Below are positions 44,892-54,424 of a DNA stretch of 64,000 nt, one piece after another. The notes beneath the pieces are model-generated. The model saw nothing but the letters and a program-made list of their open reading frames with translations, had not been told where the DNA came from and did not search any database. How positions within the stretch are numbered: the stretch's first letter is position 1; each line of letters opens with the position of its first letter. The translations under genes and the position numbers were made by a program. The stretch comes from Rheinheimera pacifica (lineage in GTDB: Bacteria; Pseudomonadota; Gammaproteobacteria; Enterobacterales; Alteromonadaceae): assembly GCF_024809855.1 (NCBI RefSeq), contig NZ_JANUEM010000010.1, forward strand, positions 1-64,000, in the 5' to 3' direction.

Positions 44892-47135
44892 TTAATAAAA
44901 GCTGATTTTAAAATCGACACCAAAGGTTCGTGGTTCGTTAACAAACCCTGTAAGGTTGCTAAAGTCGATAGCACCTTTCAGGTTGTCCTGATCAGTAATA
45001 TTGCGGCCAAACAGGCCTACTTCGTAATTACTGTCGTAATTAACATAGGCTATGCGTAAACCGGCTTCGTAGTTATTGTTTGATTTAAACTCGGCTGACT
45101 CATACAAAAACAGGTTGGTTTTACCCTGTAACTGATAATCGCCGTAAATATAAATCTCACCACCCTGTACCGGGAAATCATAGCGTGCGTTTAACGTCAG
45201 AATAGTTTCTGGCGCCTGCGGGAAGGGGTTACCGTTAATTAAGGCTAAATCCTGCGCGTTACGTGGGTCCAGCACGGTACACAGGCCAGAGCCGCACGGT
45301 GCTACAGTTAAACTGTCGTCTTTCAGTTCAGTTTTATTGTAGCTAAAACCACCGCCTAGGCTCAGGTTGGCCAGTACGCGGTAATCAAAGTCAACCTCAA
45401 AGCCATAGCCTACACCTTTGTCGGCGTTAATCAGCTGGTTGCCCTGGGTTTCACCACCAATGGCAGATAACTGAATATCGTCAATGGTGTAATAAAACAC
45501 CGCGCCGTTCAGACGCAGGGTGTTGTCCAGTAAGTCTGATTTAGCACCCACTTCAAAGGAGGTGATGGTTTCTGAATCGGCGACTGATGGCGGTGCTTCA
45601 AATGCCACGTCACGGCCCTGAATAGACTGGGCGCGAAAGCCTTCAGCTACGCGGGCAAATAAACTGGTTTTATCGGTTAAACGATAGTTGGCGCTTAATT
45701 CCCAGCTTATTTGGTCGTCAGATACTTTGATCGGGTCATACTGCTGAATTTGTGCAGCACCAATAACCAGAGCAAAGCCGTCAACGTTCTGCTGGCCTAC
45801 CGAGAAGGTTTTTACATCGTCGGTATAACGGATACCGGCAGTAACGTCCAGTTTATCGGTAAATTTATAGGTGGTTTGGCCAAACAGCGCCCAGCTGGTA
45901 TTGCCGTGGAACACCTCGGTGGCACCAAAGAAACCGTCAATACTGTTTACGCCAAAGGTTGAATCGAAGTAAAAACCACCGGCTTGCCAGCTCAACGGGC
46001 CTGTTGTGTCGCTGGCCAGCCGTATTTCCTGCGTGTACTGCTTTAAATCTTTTAACTGATCTTCAGTTACTGCGTTATCAGGGTTAGCAGCACCGGCCTG
46101 ACCGGGGTTGCCGCCGTCAATATCACCGATGCCGCCACCATCTGCACGTTCCAGCGCTGAAATACTGGTAAGTGTCATGCCATCAAAGCGGAAGTCAAAC
46201 TTCAGTGAAGCACCCCAGGCGTCGTAGCTCTGGCGGTTGTAGCCGGGCGCATCATAAGCCACAGTATCGCGATCGTAATTTTCGTTTAACTTGTCGCTGC
46301 CCGGTGTCAGTATATTTTTGCGAAACAGGCTGGAGGTACCATCGTAGTTACGGGAGTGTACATTTAACAGCGCATCGAAGTCGGCTGTTTCATATAAAAA
46401 CTGCAACCGGCCGGCGCGCTCATTGTAGCCACCCATAACGTCGCTTTCGCCGGTGTAGCTGTTGCTTACCCAGTTGCTACGGTGTTGGGATAACAAAGAA
46501 ATACGGGCAGAGAGTTCGTCGGTTAAACCGCCACCGGCCGCTCCTTCGAGGTTAAACTGGCCGAGGGTGCCGGCAGTGGTTTTCACATAGGCATCAAAAT
46601 CCTGGCTTGGCTTTACGCTGTCAAATTTAATAATACCGGCCGTCGTATTACGGCCGAACAGTGTACCTTGCGGGCCGCGGATCACTTCTACCTGCTGCAC
46701 GTCAAACAGCGGGAAGCTTTTTAAAATCACGTTTTCCATCACCACGTCATCCATAATAATGGATACCGGTTGTGATGCAGCTAAGTCAAAATCGGTATTA
46801 CCTAAACCACGGATATAAAAACGTGGTGCAGCACGGCCGTTAGAGGTTTCGGCATACAGGCCCGGCACCTTAATGGCCAGCGCGGTAATGTCATCACCGG
46901 AAGAGAAAATGGTGTCAAACTTTTCGCCGGACAGGGTGGCAATAGAGATTGGCACTTCCTGAATACTCTGGCTGCGCTTTTGCGCGGTAACAGTAATGGT
47001 TTCCAGTTCCTGTTGTTTGCCGCCTTGGTCTTTGTCACTTTCCTGTGCCAGTAACACAGGAGAAAAACCAACAGCTGCACTAAACAGGCCGGCCTGAATG
47101 GCCGCTGACAATACCGACTTAGTAAATAGCTTCAT
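44892..47135 (-). CDS. TonB-dependent outer-membrane receptor
   Basis: A 747-aa receptor. The start at 47135 gives a proper signal peptide (ending VLLAQE at about residue 31); the frame is open upstream to 47210. ELETITVTAQKR is a TonB-box-like segment. Next come EVPISIATLSG and a plug with FYIRGLGNTDFD and IRGPQGTLFGRNTTAG, then a barrel ending ISFY. This sequence style is common in sphingomonad-like receptors with iron-chelate or aromatic ligands, but the ligand here is unknown. It is divergent from the DsbD-like gene. Confidence 0.92.
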   Translation of the reverse strand: MKLFTKSVLSAAIQAGLFSAAVGFSPVLLAQESDKDQGGKQQELETITVTAQKRSQSIQEVPISIATLSGEKFDTIFSSGDDITALAIKVPGLYAETSNGRAAPRFYIRGLGNTDFDLAASQPVSIIMDDVVMENVILKSFPLFDVQQVEVIRGPQGTLFGRNTTAGIIKFDSVKPSQDFDAYVKTTAGTLGQFNLEGAAGGGLTDELSARISLLSQHRSNWVSNSYTGESDVMGGYNERAGRLQFLYETADFDALLNVHSRNYDGTSSLFRKNILTPGSDKLNENYDRDTVAYDAPGYNRQSYDAWGASLKFDFRFDGMTLTSISALERADGGGIGDIDGGNPGQAGAANPDNAVTEDQLKDLKQYTQEIRLASDTTGPLSWQAGGFYFDSTFGVNSIDGFFGATEVFHGNTSWALFGQTTYKFTDKLDVTAGIRYTDDVKTFSVGQQNVDGFALVIGAAQIQQYDPIKVSDDQISWELSANYRLTDKTSLFARVAEGFRAQSIQGRDVAFEAPPSVADSETITSFEVGAKSDLLDNTLRLNGAVFYYTIDDIQLSAIGGETQGNQLINADKGVGYGFEVDFDYRVLANLSLGGGFSYNKTELKDDSLTVAPCGSGLCTVLDPRNAQDLALINGNPFPQAPETILTLNARYDFPVQGGEIYIYGDYQLQGKTNLFLYESAEFKSNNNYEAGLRIAYVNYDSNYEVGLFGRNITDQDNLKGAIDFSNLTGFVNEPRTFGVDFKISFY

Positions 47136-47373
47136 TAAGGTGAACCTTTTATTGAGGATTACGATTGTTTTGTATGCGTGTTGTAACGAACACTTTGCTG
47201 GAGTGACCACAGCATTTGTTGCGTTTATACCGGCTTAATATAGCATTTTGTCGCAAAAAATACTCAACTTAGCGTAGTTTGGCGGTTAATTTGTCGGCAG
47301 TTTGAGCAAAAGCCGTGTAGGCTCGTATCGATACACAGATGCACTATGTGAGAGCGATATATATGAGAGAGCT

Positions 47374-49482
47374 ATGCAAGAGAACATTATGCGCAGGGTA
47401 GTTTTGTTGTTGTTTTACTGTAGTGTACTGATCAGCAGTATGCTAACAAACGGGCATGCAGCAACCACTGGCTGGCAAACGGCAAAACACCTTAAAGCTG
47501 AACTGGTCAGTGAGTATCAGCAGGTAACGCCAGGGCAAACGGTGCGGCTGGCGCTGCGTTTTGTGCCGGATGAACATTGGCATACCTACTGGCAAAACCC
47601 CGGCGATTCCGGCCTGGCGACCAGTTTAAGCTGGCAACTACCCGATGGTGTAACAGTTGGCGATATTCAATGGCCAACCCCGCACGCTATTGCCATACCG
47701 CCGTTGGTAAATTATGGCTTTGAAGGCAGCACGGTTTTGCTGTCAGATCTTAGCATTGCAGCTGATTATGCATTGGACACTATCGCTATTCAGTTGCAGG
47801 CCGACTGGCTGGTATGTGAAGAAATCTGTATTCCGGCTGAAGCACAATTTAGCCTGACACTAGCCGTAGGCAGCGACGCTATTTTAGCCGATGAGCAAAG
47901 CGCTTTATTTCGCCGGGCAGAGCAGCAACTGCCACAGCCGCTGAATATCAGCGGCCAGTTTGATACCTCTGGCGGGGCTTTTTCTGCGCTGATTAACTGG
48001 CAGCAGCCGACAGGTATAAGCGCTTTTTTTGTGGCTGCAACAGAGTTGGTTGATCATGCGGCTGCACAGCAAATCAGCCAGCAGGGGACACAGTTGTTGT
48101 TGCAGCAACCGCTGAATACCTATTTTTCCGGTGTGGCTGATCAAATTGAACTGGTATTGGTAAGTGCAGATACTGCCTACAGCGTGCAACTGACAAAAAG
48201 CGTACAACCGGCAGGTAATGGGAAAACTGCAGCTGAAATTCTGGTAACCCAGGGCCAGCAAAGTAGCACGCCGCTATGGTTAATTTTACTGATGGCAGTT
48301 GCCGGCGGCCTGATCTTAAACTTAATGCCGTGCGTATTTCCGGTGCTGTCGCTAAAAGCGCTGACTATTGCCGCCAACAGCACACAACAGGCACAGCAAA
48401 AGCGTGATGCATTATTTTACAGTGCTGGTGTGGTACTCAGTTTTGTTGCCCTGGCGCTGCTGCTTATTATGCTGCGTGCCGCCGGAGCCGCGATTGGCTG
48501 GGGTTTTCAGTTACAAAGCCCGTATATGGTGGCGTTGCTGGTGTATTTGCTGTTTGCGCTGGGGTTAAGTTTATCCGGCGTTGTGCAGTTTGGCCTGGGG
48601 CTGATGAATACCGGCGGCGCACTTGCCACGGCTAAAGGTAGCAAAGGTTCGTTTTTTACCGGTGTACTGGCAGTAATAGTCGCCAGCCCATGCACGGCTC
48701 CTTTTATGGGCTCAGCTTTGGGTTATGCGGTAACCCAAAGTGCACCAGTGGCACTGTTGGTGTTTGCTGCCCTGGGGCTGGGTATGGCATTGCCGTTCTT
48801 GCTGCTGGCGTTTATACCGGGCTTTGCCGGCATTTTACCCAAGCCCGGTGCCTGGATGGACACCTTAAAGCAGGTACTGGCATATCCGTTATATTTAAGC
48901 GCTGTCTGGTTGTTGTGGGTTTATAGTCGCCAGGCCGGTGTTGATGCTCAGGCATTGCTGTTAATTGGCCTGGTGTGTGTGGCCGGCGCATGCTGGTTAT
49001 GGGGCCGCAAGCAACTGGCTCAGGCGGGCCGGGTTGGTGCAGGTATAGCGTTATTACTGGTATTGCTGGCACTGGCGTTACCTGTACTGGCGCCCAAACC
49101 GGCAACACAGCAGGCGCAAAGCAGCGCTACGCAGCACTGGCAGCCGTGGTCTGCCGCTACACTTAAGCAATTGCGGGAGCAGGGTAAGCCGGTGCTGGTT
49201 AATATGACAGCCGACTGGTGCATTACCTGCCTGGTAAACGAGCGGGTGGCGCTTAATACCGACAGCAGTAAAGCCGCGTTGGCGCTGTACGATGTTACTT
49301 ACTTAAAAGGCGACTGGACACTGCGTGACAGCGCCATAACCGAGTACTTACGCTTGTATCAGCGCGATGGTGTGCCATTGTATGTGCTGTACTGGCCGGG
49401 GCAGCCACCACAAGTGTTGCCACAGATTTTAACCCCAGACACTTTGCCGCAGACGTTAGCGCAGCTAAGTAGTCAACCTTAA
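47374..49482 (+). CDS. DsbD-like thiol:disulfide interchange protein
   Basis: A 702-aa inner-membrane reductase that carries electrons from cytoplasmic thioredoxin to the periplasm. After a signal peptide, the periplasmic N-terminal domain (about 30-270) has the pair Cys148/Cys152 in VCEEICIPAE. The membrane domain (eight helices) has cysteines in LMPCVFPVLSLK and SPCTAPFMG. The C-terminal thioredoxin domain has Cys616 and Cys619 in WCITC. It is longer than classical DsbD because of a larger N-domain, resembling ScsB-like proteins. The start is uncertain: ATG 47374 has GAGAGAG upstream, and ATG 47389 is also possible. The redoxin gene follows 37 bases downstream. Confidence 0.9.
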   Translation: MQENIMRRVVLLLFYCSVLISSMLTNGHAATTGWQTAKHLKAELVSEYQQVTPGQTVRLALRFVPDEHWHTYWQNPGDSGLATSLSWQLPDGVTVGDIQWPTPHAIAIPPLVNYGFEGSTVLLSDLSIAADYALDTIAIQLQADWLVCEEICIPAEAQFSLTLAVGSDAILADEQSALFRRAEQQLPQPLNISGQFDTSGGAFSALINWQQPTGISAFFVAATELVDHAAAQQISQQGTQLLLQQPLNTYFSGVADQIELVLVSADTAYSVQLTKSVQPAGNGKTAAEILVTQGQQSSTPLWLILLMAVAGGLILNLMPCVFPVLSLKALTIAANSTQQAQQKRDALFYSAGVVLSFVALALLLIMLRAAGAAIGWGFQLQSPYMVALLVYLLFALGLSLSGVVQFGLGLMNTGGALATAKGSKGSFFTGVLAVIVASPCTAPFMGSALGYAVTQSAPVALLVFAALGLGMALPFLLLAFIPGFAGILPKPGAWMDTLKQVLAYPLYLSAVWLLWVYSRQAGVDAQALLLIGLVCVAGACWLWGRKQLAQAGRVGAGIALLLVLLALALPVLAPKPATQQAQSSATQHWQPWSAATLKQLREQGKPVLVNMTADWCITCLVNERVALNTDSSKAALALYDVTYLKGDWTLRDSAITEYLRLYQRDGVPLYVLYWPGQPPQVLPQILTPDTLPQTLAQLSSQP

Positions 49483-49519
49483 AGGCCCTGCAGGCCCGTA
49501 TAATAAAGGAGTAAACACT

Positions 49520-50119
49520 ATGAAATTACGTCATCTGGTACTGGCTGCCTCGGCAGCTTTATTGTCGCTGGGCTTAAGCGCTGCACCGCAGGTGGGTGCA
49601 CCGGCCCCTGACTTTATCGTAGTGGACACCAAAGGTAACAGCCATAGTTTAAAAGATTTTGCCGGCAAAAATGTGGTGCTGGAATGGACTAACCATGATT
49701 GCCCCTTTGTCGTAAAACATTACAGCGGCAATATGCAGACACTGCAGGGTGACCTGACAGCACAGGATGTGGTATGGCTTACTGTTATTTCATCGGCACC
49801 GGGCAAGCAGGGCCACGTTAGCCAGGCTAAAGCAGATGAGCTTACTGCCAGCCGCGATGCAGCACCTACGGCTGTGGTATTTGATGAAAGCGGTGTGGTA
49901 GGCAAAGCCTATGACGCCAAAACCACGCCGCATATGTATGTCATCGATAAAGCCGGTGTACTGCAATATATGGGCGGAATTGACAGTATTCCGTCGGCCA
50001 AAGTGGACGATATCAGCAAAGCAACGCCTTACTTTGCCAATGCCGCCAAAGCTGTGCTGGCCGGTGAAAAACCCGACCCGGCTGTGACCAAGCCTTATGG
50101 TTGTAGTATTAAGTACTAA
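49520..50119 (+). CDS. Periplasmic redoxin (thioredoxin-fold) protein
   Basis: A 199-aa exported protein of the AhpC/TSA-redoxin superfamily. The signal peptide is about 1-22 (ending LSAAPQ). The active site is NHDCPFVVKHY with a single Cys61, instead of a CxxC pair; the only other Cys (PYGCSIKY) is near the C-terminus. It is probably a peroxiredoxin-like or thiol-transfer partner of the DsbD-like protein, whose gene precedes it. A clear AAAGGAG site is present. Its stop overlaps the end of the convergent sialidase-fold gene by four bases. Confidence 0.86.
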   Translation: MKLRHLVLAASAALLSLGLSAAPQVGAPAPDFIVVDTKGNSHSLKDFAGKNVVLEWTNHDCPFVVKHYSGNMQTLQGDLTAQDVVWLTVISSAPGKQGHVSQAKADELTASRDAAPTAVVFDESGVVGKAYDAKTTPHMYVIDKAGVLQYMGGIDSIPSAKVDDISKATPYFANAAKAVLAGEKPDPAVTKPYGCSIKY

Positions 50120-51030
50120 TTAGCAGCCTGCACGGTAACCACAGCCAGATAAATGGCTGTGGTTGTTTCATGTGACGAATAATAACTGACATACAGTGTA
50201 TTGCCCTGCAGTACCATACCGGCGTAACTGCAATCGCCGCCGGAGGGCAGCGCCAGGGCCTCACTCAGCTTGCCGGTTTGCCGGTCAATCCAGCATAAAC
50301 TGGTGCGTACTTTGTTATCGTATAAACGCACACAGGCCAGCAGTCGGTCATCGGGTAGTTGTACGCACTGCGGGCCACCAATACGACAGCCACTGTCTTG
50401 CCAGTGCCAACGGGTGTAGGGCGGCTGGCTGATGCCAAACAGGCCATGTTCCGGATCACGGCGCAGAAGGCACAGTGCCGTGCCATCGGTTTCAAATAAC
50501 AGTGCGCTTTCGTTGGCATAGCTGCCGCTGTATATATCACTAACGGCAGTAAAGCTTTTGTGGTTCATACTATTATACAACCGGACAAAACGGGGCTGGC
50601 CCACCTTATAACCTATTGCATACAGCTTTTGCTGCCATGCCATGCGCCATAGCCAGATATTGGGCTCACCTACCGCTTGCGGCTCAGGCCAGTAAATACC
50701 ATCGGCAGATTGCCAGATATATGACTGATGGCTGCAGCGGGTTTTATCATGTAAGGCTGCTGCACCCAACAGCAACAGAGAGCCTGCCGGGCTAACACTG
50801 AATTTTGCATCGCGTAAATCGGCGTTTGGCATGCTGATAAGTGCAACACTATGCCACTGAACAGCGTCGGTACTTTGTAAAATGCGAAAAGCACCATCGG
50901 GCGAGACATGGTCGCTGCCTTCGCGAAATACGCACCACAGCGCGCCGTTAAAGGCTATAAGATCCGTAAAGGCATTGTGTGCTGCCTGTTGCCAGATGTT
51001 TTTAACACTTTGCAGCATAAGCGATGTCAT
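50116..51030 (-). CDS. Sialidase-fold (BNR/Asp-box) protein
   Basis: A 304-aa protein without a signal peptide. Two Asp-box-like repeats are visible (STDAVQW at 53-59 and SADGIYW at 108-114), together with a blade-like periodicity of WCVFREGSDH and LLACVRLYD stretches, consistent with a six-bladed propeller of the exo-sialidase superfamily. The sialidase catalytic set cannot be confirmed, so activity is uncertain. The lack of an export signal also argues against a classical secreted sialidase. It is 17 bases upstream of the mtnK stop and reads away from it in the same direction. Confidence 0.72.
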   Translation of the reverse strand: MTSLMLQSVKNIWQQAAHNAFTDLIAFNGALWCVFREGSDHVSPDGAFRILQSTDAVQWHSVALISMPNADLRDAKFSVSPAGSLLLLGAAALHDKTRCSHQSYIWQSADGIYWPEPQAVGEPNIWLWRMAWQQKLYAIGYKVGQPRFVRLYNSMNHKSFTAVSDIYSGSYANESALLFETDGTALCLLRRDPEHGLFGISQPPYTRWHWQDSGCRIGGPQCVQLPDDRLLACVRLYDNKVRTSLCWIDRQTGKLSEALALPSGGDCSYAGMVLQGNTLYVSYYSSHETTTAIYLAVVTVQAAN

Positions 51031-51047
51031 CTGGCTGGCTCCGCGGG

Positions 51048-52250
51048 TTAGTTTTGCTGGTATCGTACCAGTGTAAGCACTTGCTCTATACCGGCAAGCT
51101 CGTTGCGCTGCAAAATCAGTTCGCGGCCCAGTTTCAGCGCTTTGCGCTCGCTTTGCCCGCGTAGGGTATCGTCGCTGATACTGTCTAAATCGGCAACATG
51201 TGCCAGGCCAACAGTGCGGCGGATCAGCTCACACCCGGCATACCCCAGAGTATCGGTAAATACCTGCTGTATAAAGTGTTGCTGATACAGGCTGTTTTGC
51301 AGCGTGGGTTCGCGGCATTCATTGCTCATTAGTTGTTTAAACTGTTTCTCAAACTCCTGCCACAGGGTTTGCACCTGTGATAGCAGGTAGTCCTGATGTC
51401 GCTGGCGTGCGGCGGTATCCTGTGTCAGGCCAAAATGACCAAGGTAGTTAAGCAACAAATTACCGATCAGGCTACCAACATCAAAGCCAATAGGGCCATA
51501 AAAACCAAATTCAGCGTCGATCAGTTTACAATTATCATCGTTAATAAAAATGCTGCCGGTGTGCACATCGCCATGCAGTAACGCCTGGGGCTTAGACAGA
51601 AAACCGGCTTTTAGCTGCGCTACTTCGGCTTGTAGGGCTTCGTCATGCCATAGTTGCAGAGCATCGTTACGTATTTCACTGTGAATATTATTGCGCTCGT
51701 GGTTGCAGTATGGATCGGTAAAGAATAAATCCTCGGTAATCAGGCACAGTTCCGGGTTTAAAAACTGGCCAACCTGCTGCTTCTTATTCGGGCCTGTGAG
51801 TGCGAAATCGCTGGTGTAGTAAAGTGTATTTGCCAGATAGGTTGCCAGTTGTGGTGCCAGGTGTAGAAATTGGTTGCCAGCTATCAGCTCAGCACGCGCA
51901 ATGCGGTAGTCTTTTAAATCCTCCATCAGGATTGCGGCAAGACCAGCGTCGTAATGCAGTACTTCCACAGTATGATCAGGGCACAGTTTGCGGTGTTCTA
52001 ACAACACTTCGGCTTCAATACGGGCCCGGTCTACAGTCAGCGGCCAGCTTTCGCCTACACAGCGGGCATAGGGCAGCGCCTGTTTCACAATAAGGCTGGT
52101 GCCTTTGTCATTTTCAACCCGGAATACCAGGTTCAGATTACCATCACCGAATTCTTCACAGCTTAATTTACTGTGATCGCCAAACAAGCCGCTGTACTCA
52201 TCGGCAAAGTGTATTGCATCGTCAGTGGTAAAGGTACGGTAGTCTGTCAT
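51048..52250 (-). CDS. mtnK: S-methyl-5-thioribose kinase MtnK
   Basis: MtnK phosphorylates methylthioribose, entering the methionine salvage pathway. The 400-aa protein has the aminoglycoside-kinase-like fold: N-lobe GDGNLNLVFRV, catalytic loop LLHGDVHTGSIFI, and metal-binding DAEFGFYGPIGFD. I used the ATG at 52250 because MTDYRTFTTDDAI lines up with known MtnK N-termini; an in-frame ATG at 52262 is an alternative. It is divergent from mtnA, with a perfect met box between them. Confidence 0.94.
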   Translation of the reverse strand: MTDYRTFTTDDAIHFADEYSGLFGDHSKLSCEEFGDGNLNLVFRVENDKGTSLIVKQALPYARCVGESWPLTVDRARIEAEVLLEHRKLCPDHTVEVLHYDAGLAAILMEDLKDYRIARAELIAGNQFLHLAPQLATYLANTLYYTSDFALTGPNKKQQVGQFLNPELCLITEDLFFTDPYCNHERNNIHSEIRNDALQLWHDEALQAEVAQLKAGFLSKPQALLHGDVHTGSIFINDDNCKLIDAEFGFYGPIGFDVGSLIGNLLLNYLGHFGLTQDTAARQRHQDYLLSQVQTLWQEFEKQFKQLMSNECREPTLQNSLYQQHFIQQVFTDTLGYAGCELIRRTVGLAHVADLDSISDDTLRGQSERKALKLGRELILQRNELAGIEQVLTLVRYQQN

Positions 52251-52306
52251 CCTGGTTCTCATTGCTTGTGTTGAAAATAGCAGGGCTGCATAATCGCAAA
52301 CCTTAT

Positions 52307-52314
52307 AGACGTCT
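52307..52314. promoter_or_regulatory. Met box between mtnK and mtnA
   Basis: AGACGTCT is an exact match to the E. coli MetJ met box. The flanking 8-mer AACCTTAT matches at 4 of 8, so the tandem partner is weak. It is 24 bases before the mtnA start and could control both divergent genes. Confidence 0.55.
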
Positions 52315-52337
52315 GCAACGCCAAACAGGAATAAGCT

Positions 52338-53363
52338 ATGAAAAACTTAACAGCACTGAGCCTGAAAACGATACAGGGCGAGCTGTATGTGCTGGATCAG
52401 ACTTTACTGCCACAACAACAAAAATGGCTGCCTTGCCAGACAGTTACAGACATGGTTGCCATGATTAAAGCGTTACAGTTACGTGGTGCCCCAGCCATTG
52501 GTATAGGTGCAAGCTTGTTACTGGCATATCGCGCCAGCATGGGCGACAGCCGTGAGCAGCTGCTGCTTGATGCCGAAGTGCTGCGCGCAGCCCGGCCTAC
52601 GGCAGTTAACCTGATGAATAACCTTGACAGCATGATAGCGGCACTGCAACAAGCCGATTTTAAAACGGCCGCCATTGATTGTGCCGGGCAACTGTTTGCG
52701 CAAGATGTGCAGCTATGCCTGAATATGGCACACCATGGTGCCGCACTGGTACAGGATGGCGAACAGTTGTTAACGCACTGCAATACCGGAGGCCTGGCCA
52801 CAGCAGGTGTAGGTACAGCGCTTGGAGTAGTTAATCTGGCTCATCAGCAGGGCAAAAATATCCGCCTTTGGGTAGATGAAACCCGGCCACTGTTACAGGG
52901 CGGGCGCTTAACTGCATGGGAATGTAGGCAACTGGGTATTCCTTATCAGCTTATTTGCGACAATATGGCGGCGATGCTGATGGCCCGAGGTCAGGTTGAT
53001 TGCATTTTTGTCGGTTCAGATCGCATCGCTGCCAACGGTGATTTTGCCAATAAAGTCGGCACTTACTCGCTGGCTGTGCTGGCGCACTATCATAAAGTGC
53101 CATTTTATGTGGTTGCACCCCACACCACGGTAGATTTAGCCTGCGCAGATGGTAGTGCCATACCGATTGAGCAGCGCCATGCTGATGAAGTTCGCGGTGT
53201 TAGCGGGGCTTTTGGCACAGCGATTTGGGCACCGGAAGATGCGGCGGTATTTAACCCGGCGTTTGACGTAACGCCCGCAGCGTTGGTAACAGGCTGGGTG
53301 CTGGATACCGGCGTATATTCACAAGCTGATATCGCCGCTGGGGTGTTAAAGCAGTTTGCTTAA
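52338..53363 (+). CDS. mtnA: Methylthioribose-1-phosphate isomerase MtnA
   Basis: MtnA converts methylthioribose-1-phosphate to methylthioribulose-1-phosphate. The 341-aa enzyme of the eIF2B-like fold has the catalytic Cys148 in [12 protein letters not shown] and Asp228 in [17 protein letters not shown]. The RGAPAIG motif at 49-55 is also typical. The start has AGGAATAA upstream. It is divergent from mtnK, and the product feeds MtnB encoded about 3.4 kb away. Confidence 0.96.
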   Translation: MKNLTALSLKTIQGELYVLDQTLLPQQQKWLPCQTVTDMVAMIKALQLRGAPAIGIGASLLLAYRASMGDSREQLLLDAEVLRAARPTAVNLMNNLDSMIAALQQADFKTAAIDCAGQLFAQDVQLCLNMAHHGAALVQDGEQLLTHCNTGGLATAGVGTALGVVNLAHQQGKNIRLWVDETRPLLQGGRLTAWECRQLGIPYQLICDNMAAMLMARGQVDCIFVGSDRIAANGDFANKVGTYSLAVLAHYHKVPFYVVAPHTTVDLACADGSAIPIEQRHADEVRGVSGAFGTAIWAPEDAAVFNPAFDVTPAALVTGWVLDTGVYSQADIAAGVLKQFA

Positions 53364-53451
53364 TTACAGAAACAACAGCAACAGCTACAACACTCGCCTT
53401 GGCTCGTCACAGCAACTACTTCGGGCTTCCTGCCCTACGCAAGCCAGCTAA

Positions 53452-53483
53452 AGCTGTTCAAATTCATTCCCGACGAATTTGTC
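53452..53483. repeat. Dispersed intergenic palindromic repeat, copy 2
   Basis: The stem CAAATTCAT / ACGAATTTG with loop TCCCG keeps the spacing of copy 1 at 44803, with two base changes in 32. It lies in the 371-base gap after mtnA, which otherwise holds a terminator and short repeats but no gene. Confidence 0.65.
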
Positions 53484-53566
53484 GCTCGCGCTGGCGCGCT
53501 CACTCAGACATTCTGTGACGCCCAATTCGAGGTTCCAGCTGTTCGCTATCGCGTAAATTCCGACGC

Positions 53567-53604
53567 AAAAAAAGCAGAGTTACACCGGGGAGTAGTAACT
53601 CTGC
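53567..53604 (-). terminator. Terminator of the secreted helical protein gene
   Basis: On the minus strand GCAGAGTTAC and GTAACTCTGC pair perfectly around an 11-nt loop and are followed by seven T residues. It is 131 bases past the stop codon at 53735, giving an unusually long 3' UTR. Confidence 0.85.
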
Positions 53605-53638
53605 ATACACGGGGGAGTGTAATCGTTGTTGCAGTGAA

Positions 53639-53742
53639 CAGGCGCTTACTCTGTTTACTGCCGGGGTTCCTTACAGGTTAATGCAGGCGCTTACTCTGCA
53701 ATAACCTTTGTTGCTGTTACATCGCAGAAGTTACTTACTCTG
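53639..53742. repeat. Short direct repeats at the 3' end of a gene
   Basis: CAGGCGCTTACTCTG occurs at 53639-53653 and 53684-53698, and its core CTTACTCTG again at 53734-53742, over the stop codon of the adjoining gene. The spacing is about 45-50 bases. It looks like partial duplication of the gene's 3' end, or binding sites in the 3' UTR. Confidence 0.55.
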
Positions 53743-54259
53743 CTGACACCATCGCGATGTCTAAACCATTGTTGGCTTTGTTCAGTGCTAACTCTAAACG
53801 CTGCAGGTTGTGCAGGTTAACGTCGCTACGGCTTAACTCAGCTGCGCGGCTAAAATCAGACAGTGCGGCCAGGTTGTTGTTTTGCAACAGGCGCAGTACA
53901 CCGCGGTTAGTCAGAGCGTAAGCACGCATTTCGCGCTTGTCGCTGCTGCTAACGTGATTAAACTGTTGAGCTGCTGATACCGCTTTGTCGCATGCACCTG
54001 ATGCCTGCTCCAGTTTGCCGCTTTTGGTAAAGCCAACGCACAGGCTCATCTGGCGTGAGAAGTTATCCACTTCAGCATTGCTGTTTAAGGTTTCGCTGAT
54101 ACCCTGATCAAATTGACCAGCCTGTAAGGCGGCTACGCCAGGAGTATCTTCAATAAGTACCATTTTATAGCCATTGGTGTTGGCTGATGCGAGAAATGAA
54201 CCCGAGGCCATCAGCATCAACGCCAAAGAACTGCCTAATTTAACTGATCTCGCTTTCAT
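53735..54259 (-). CDS. Secreted TPR-like protein, unknown
   Basis: A 174-aa protein with a signal peptide (about 1-26, ending FLASAN). The mature part has TPR-like helical pairs (GVAALQAGQFDQGIS, RAYALTNRGVLRLL and NNLAALSDFSRAAEL) and a possible disulfide between the Cys residues in SLCVGF and GACDKA. The start at 54259 was chosen for the signal peptide and GGGAG upstream; the longer reading to 54379 is not export-like. Function unknown. The 3' UTR carries repeats and a strong terminator. Confidence 0.78.
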   Translation of the reverse strand: MKARSVKLGSSLALMLMASGSFLASANTNGYKMVLIEDTPGVAALQAGQFDQGISETLNSNAEVDNFSRQMSLCVGFTKSGKLEQASGACDKAVSAAQQFNHVSSSDKREMRAYALTNRGVLRLLQNNNLAALSDFSRAAELSRSDVNLHNLQRLELALNKANNGLDIAMVSAE

Positions 54260-54424
54260 AGTGTGTTGCTCCCAATTTCCCATCCAGGCAGCCGCTATCG
54301 GTCTGCAGATGTAAGTTTGAGCAAAAGCACTAAACTTGACAAACGATAAAAAAAAATGCGACAGGTGAAAAAAATTCACCTATGAGTCGCTAATGTTTGT
54401 CATACAGCCTGAGATGGCAGGGAT

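Noticed and set aside
53639-53742. Possible CRISPR-like array
   Set aside because: Only two full 15-base copies and one partial copy, repeats too short, and no cas genes. The pattern is better explained as local duplication.
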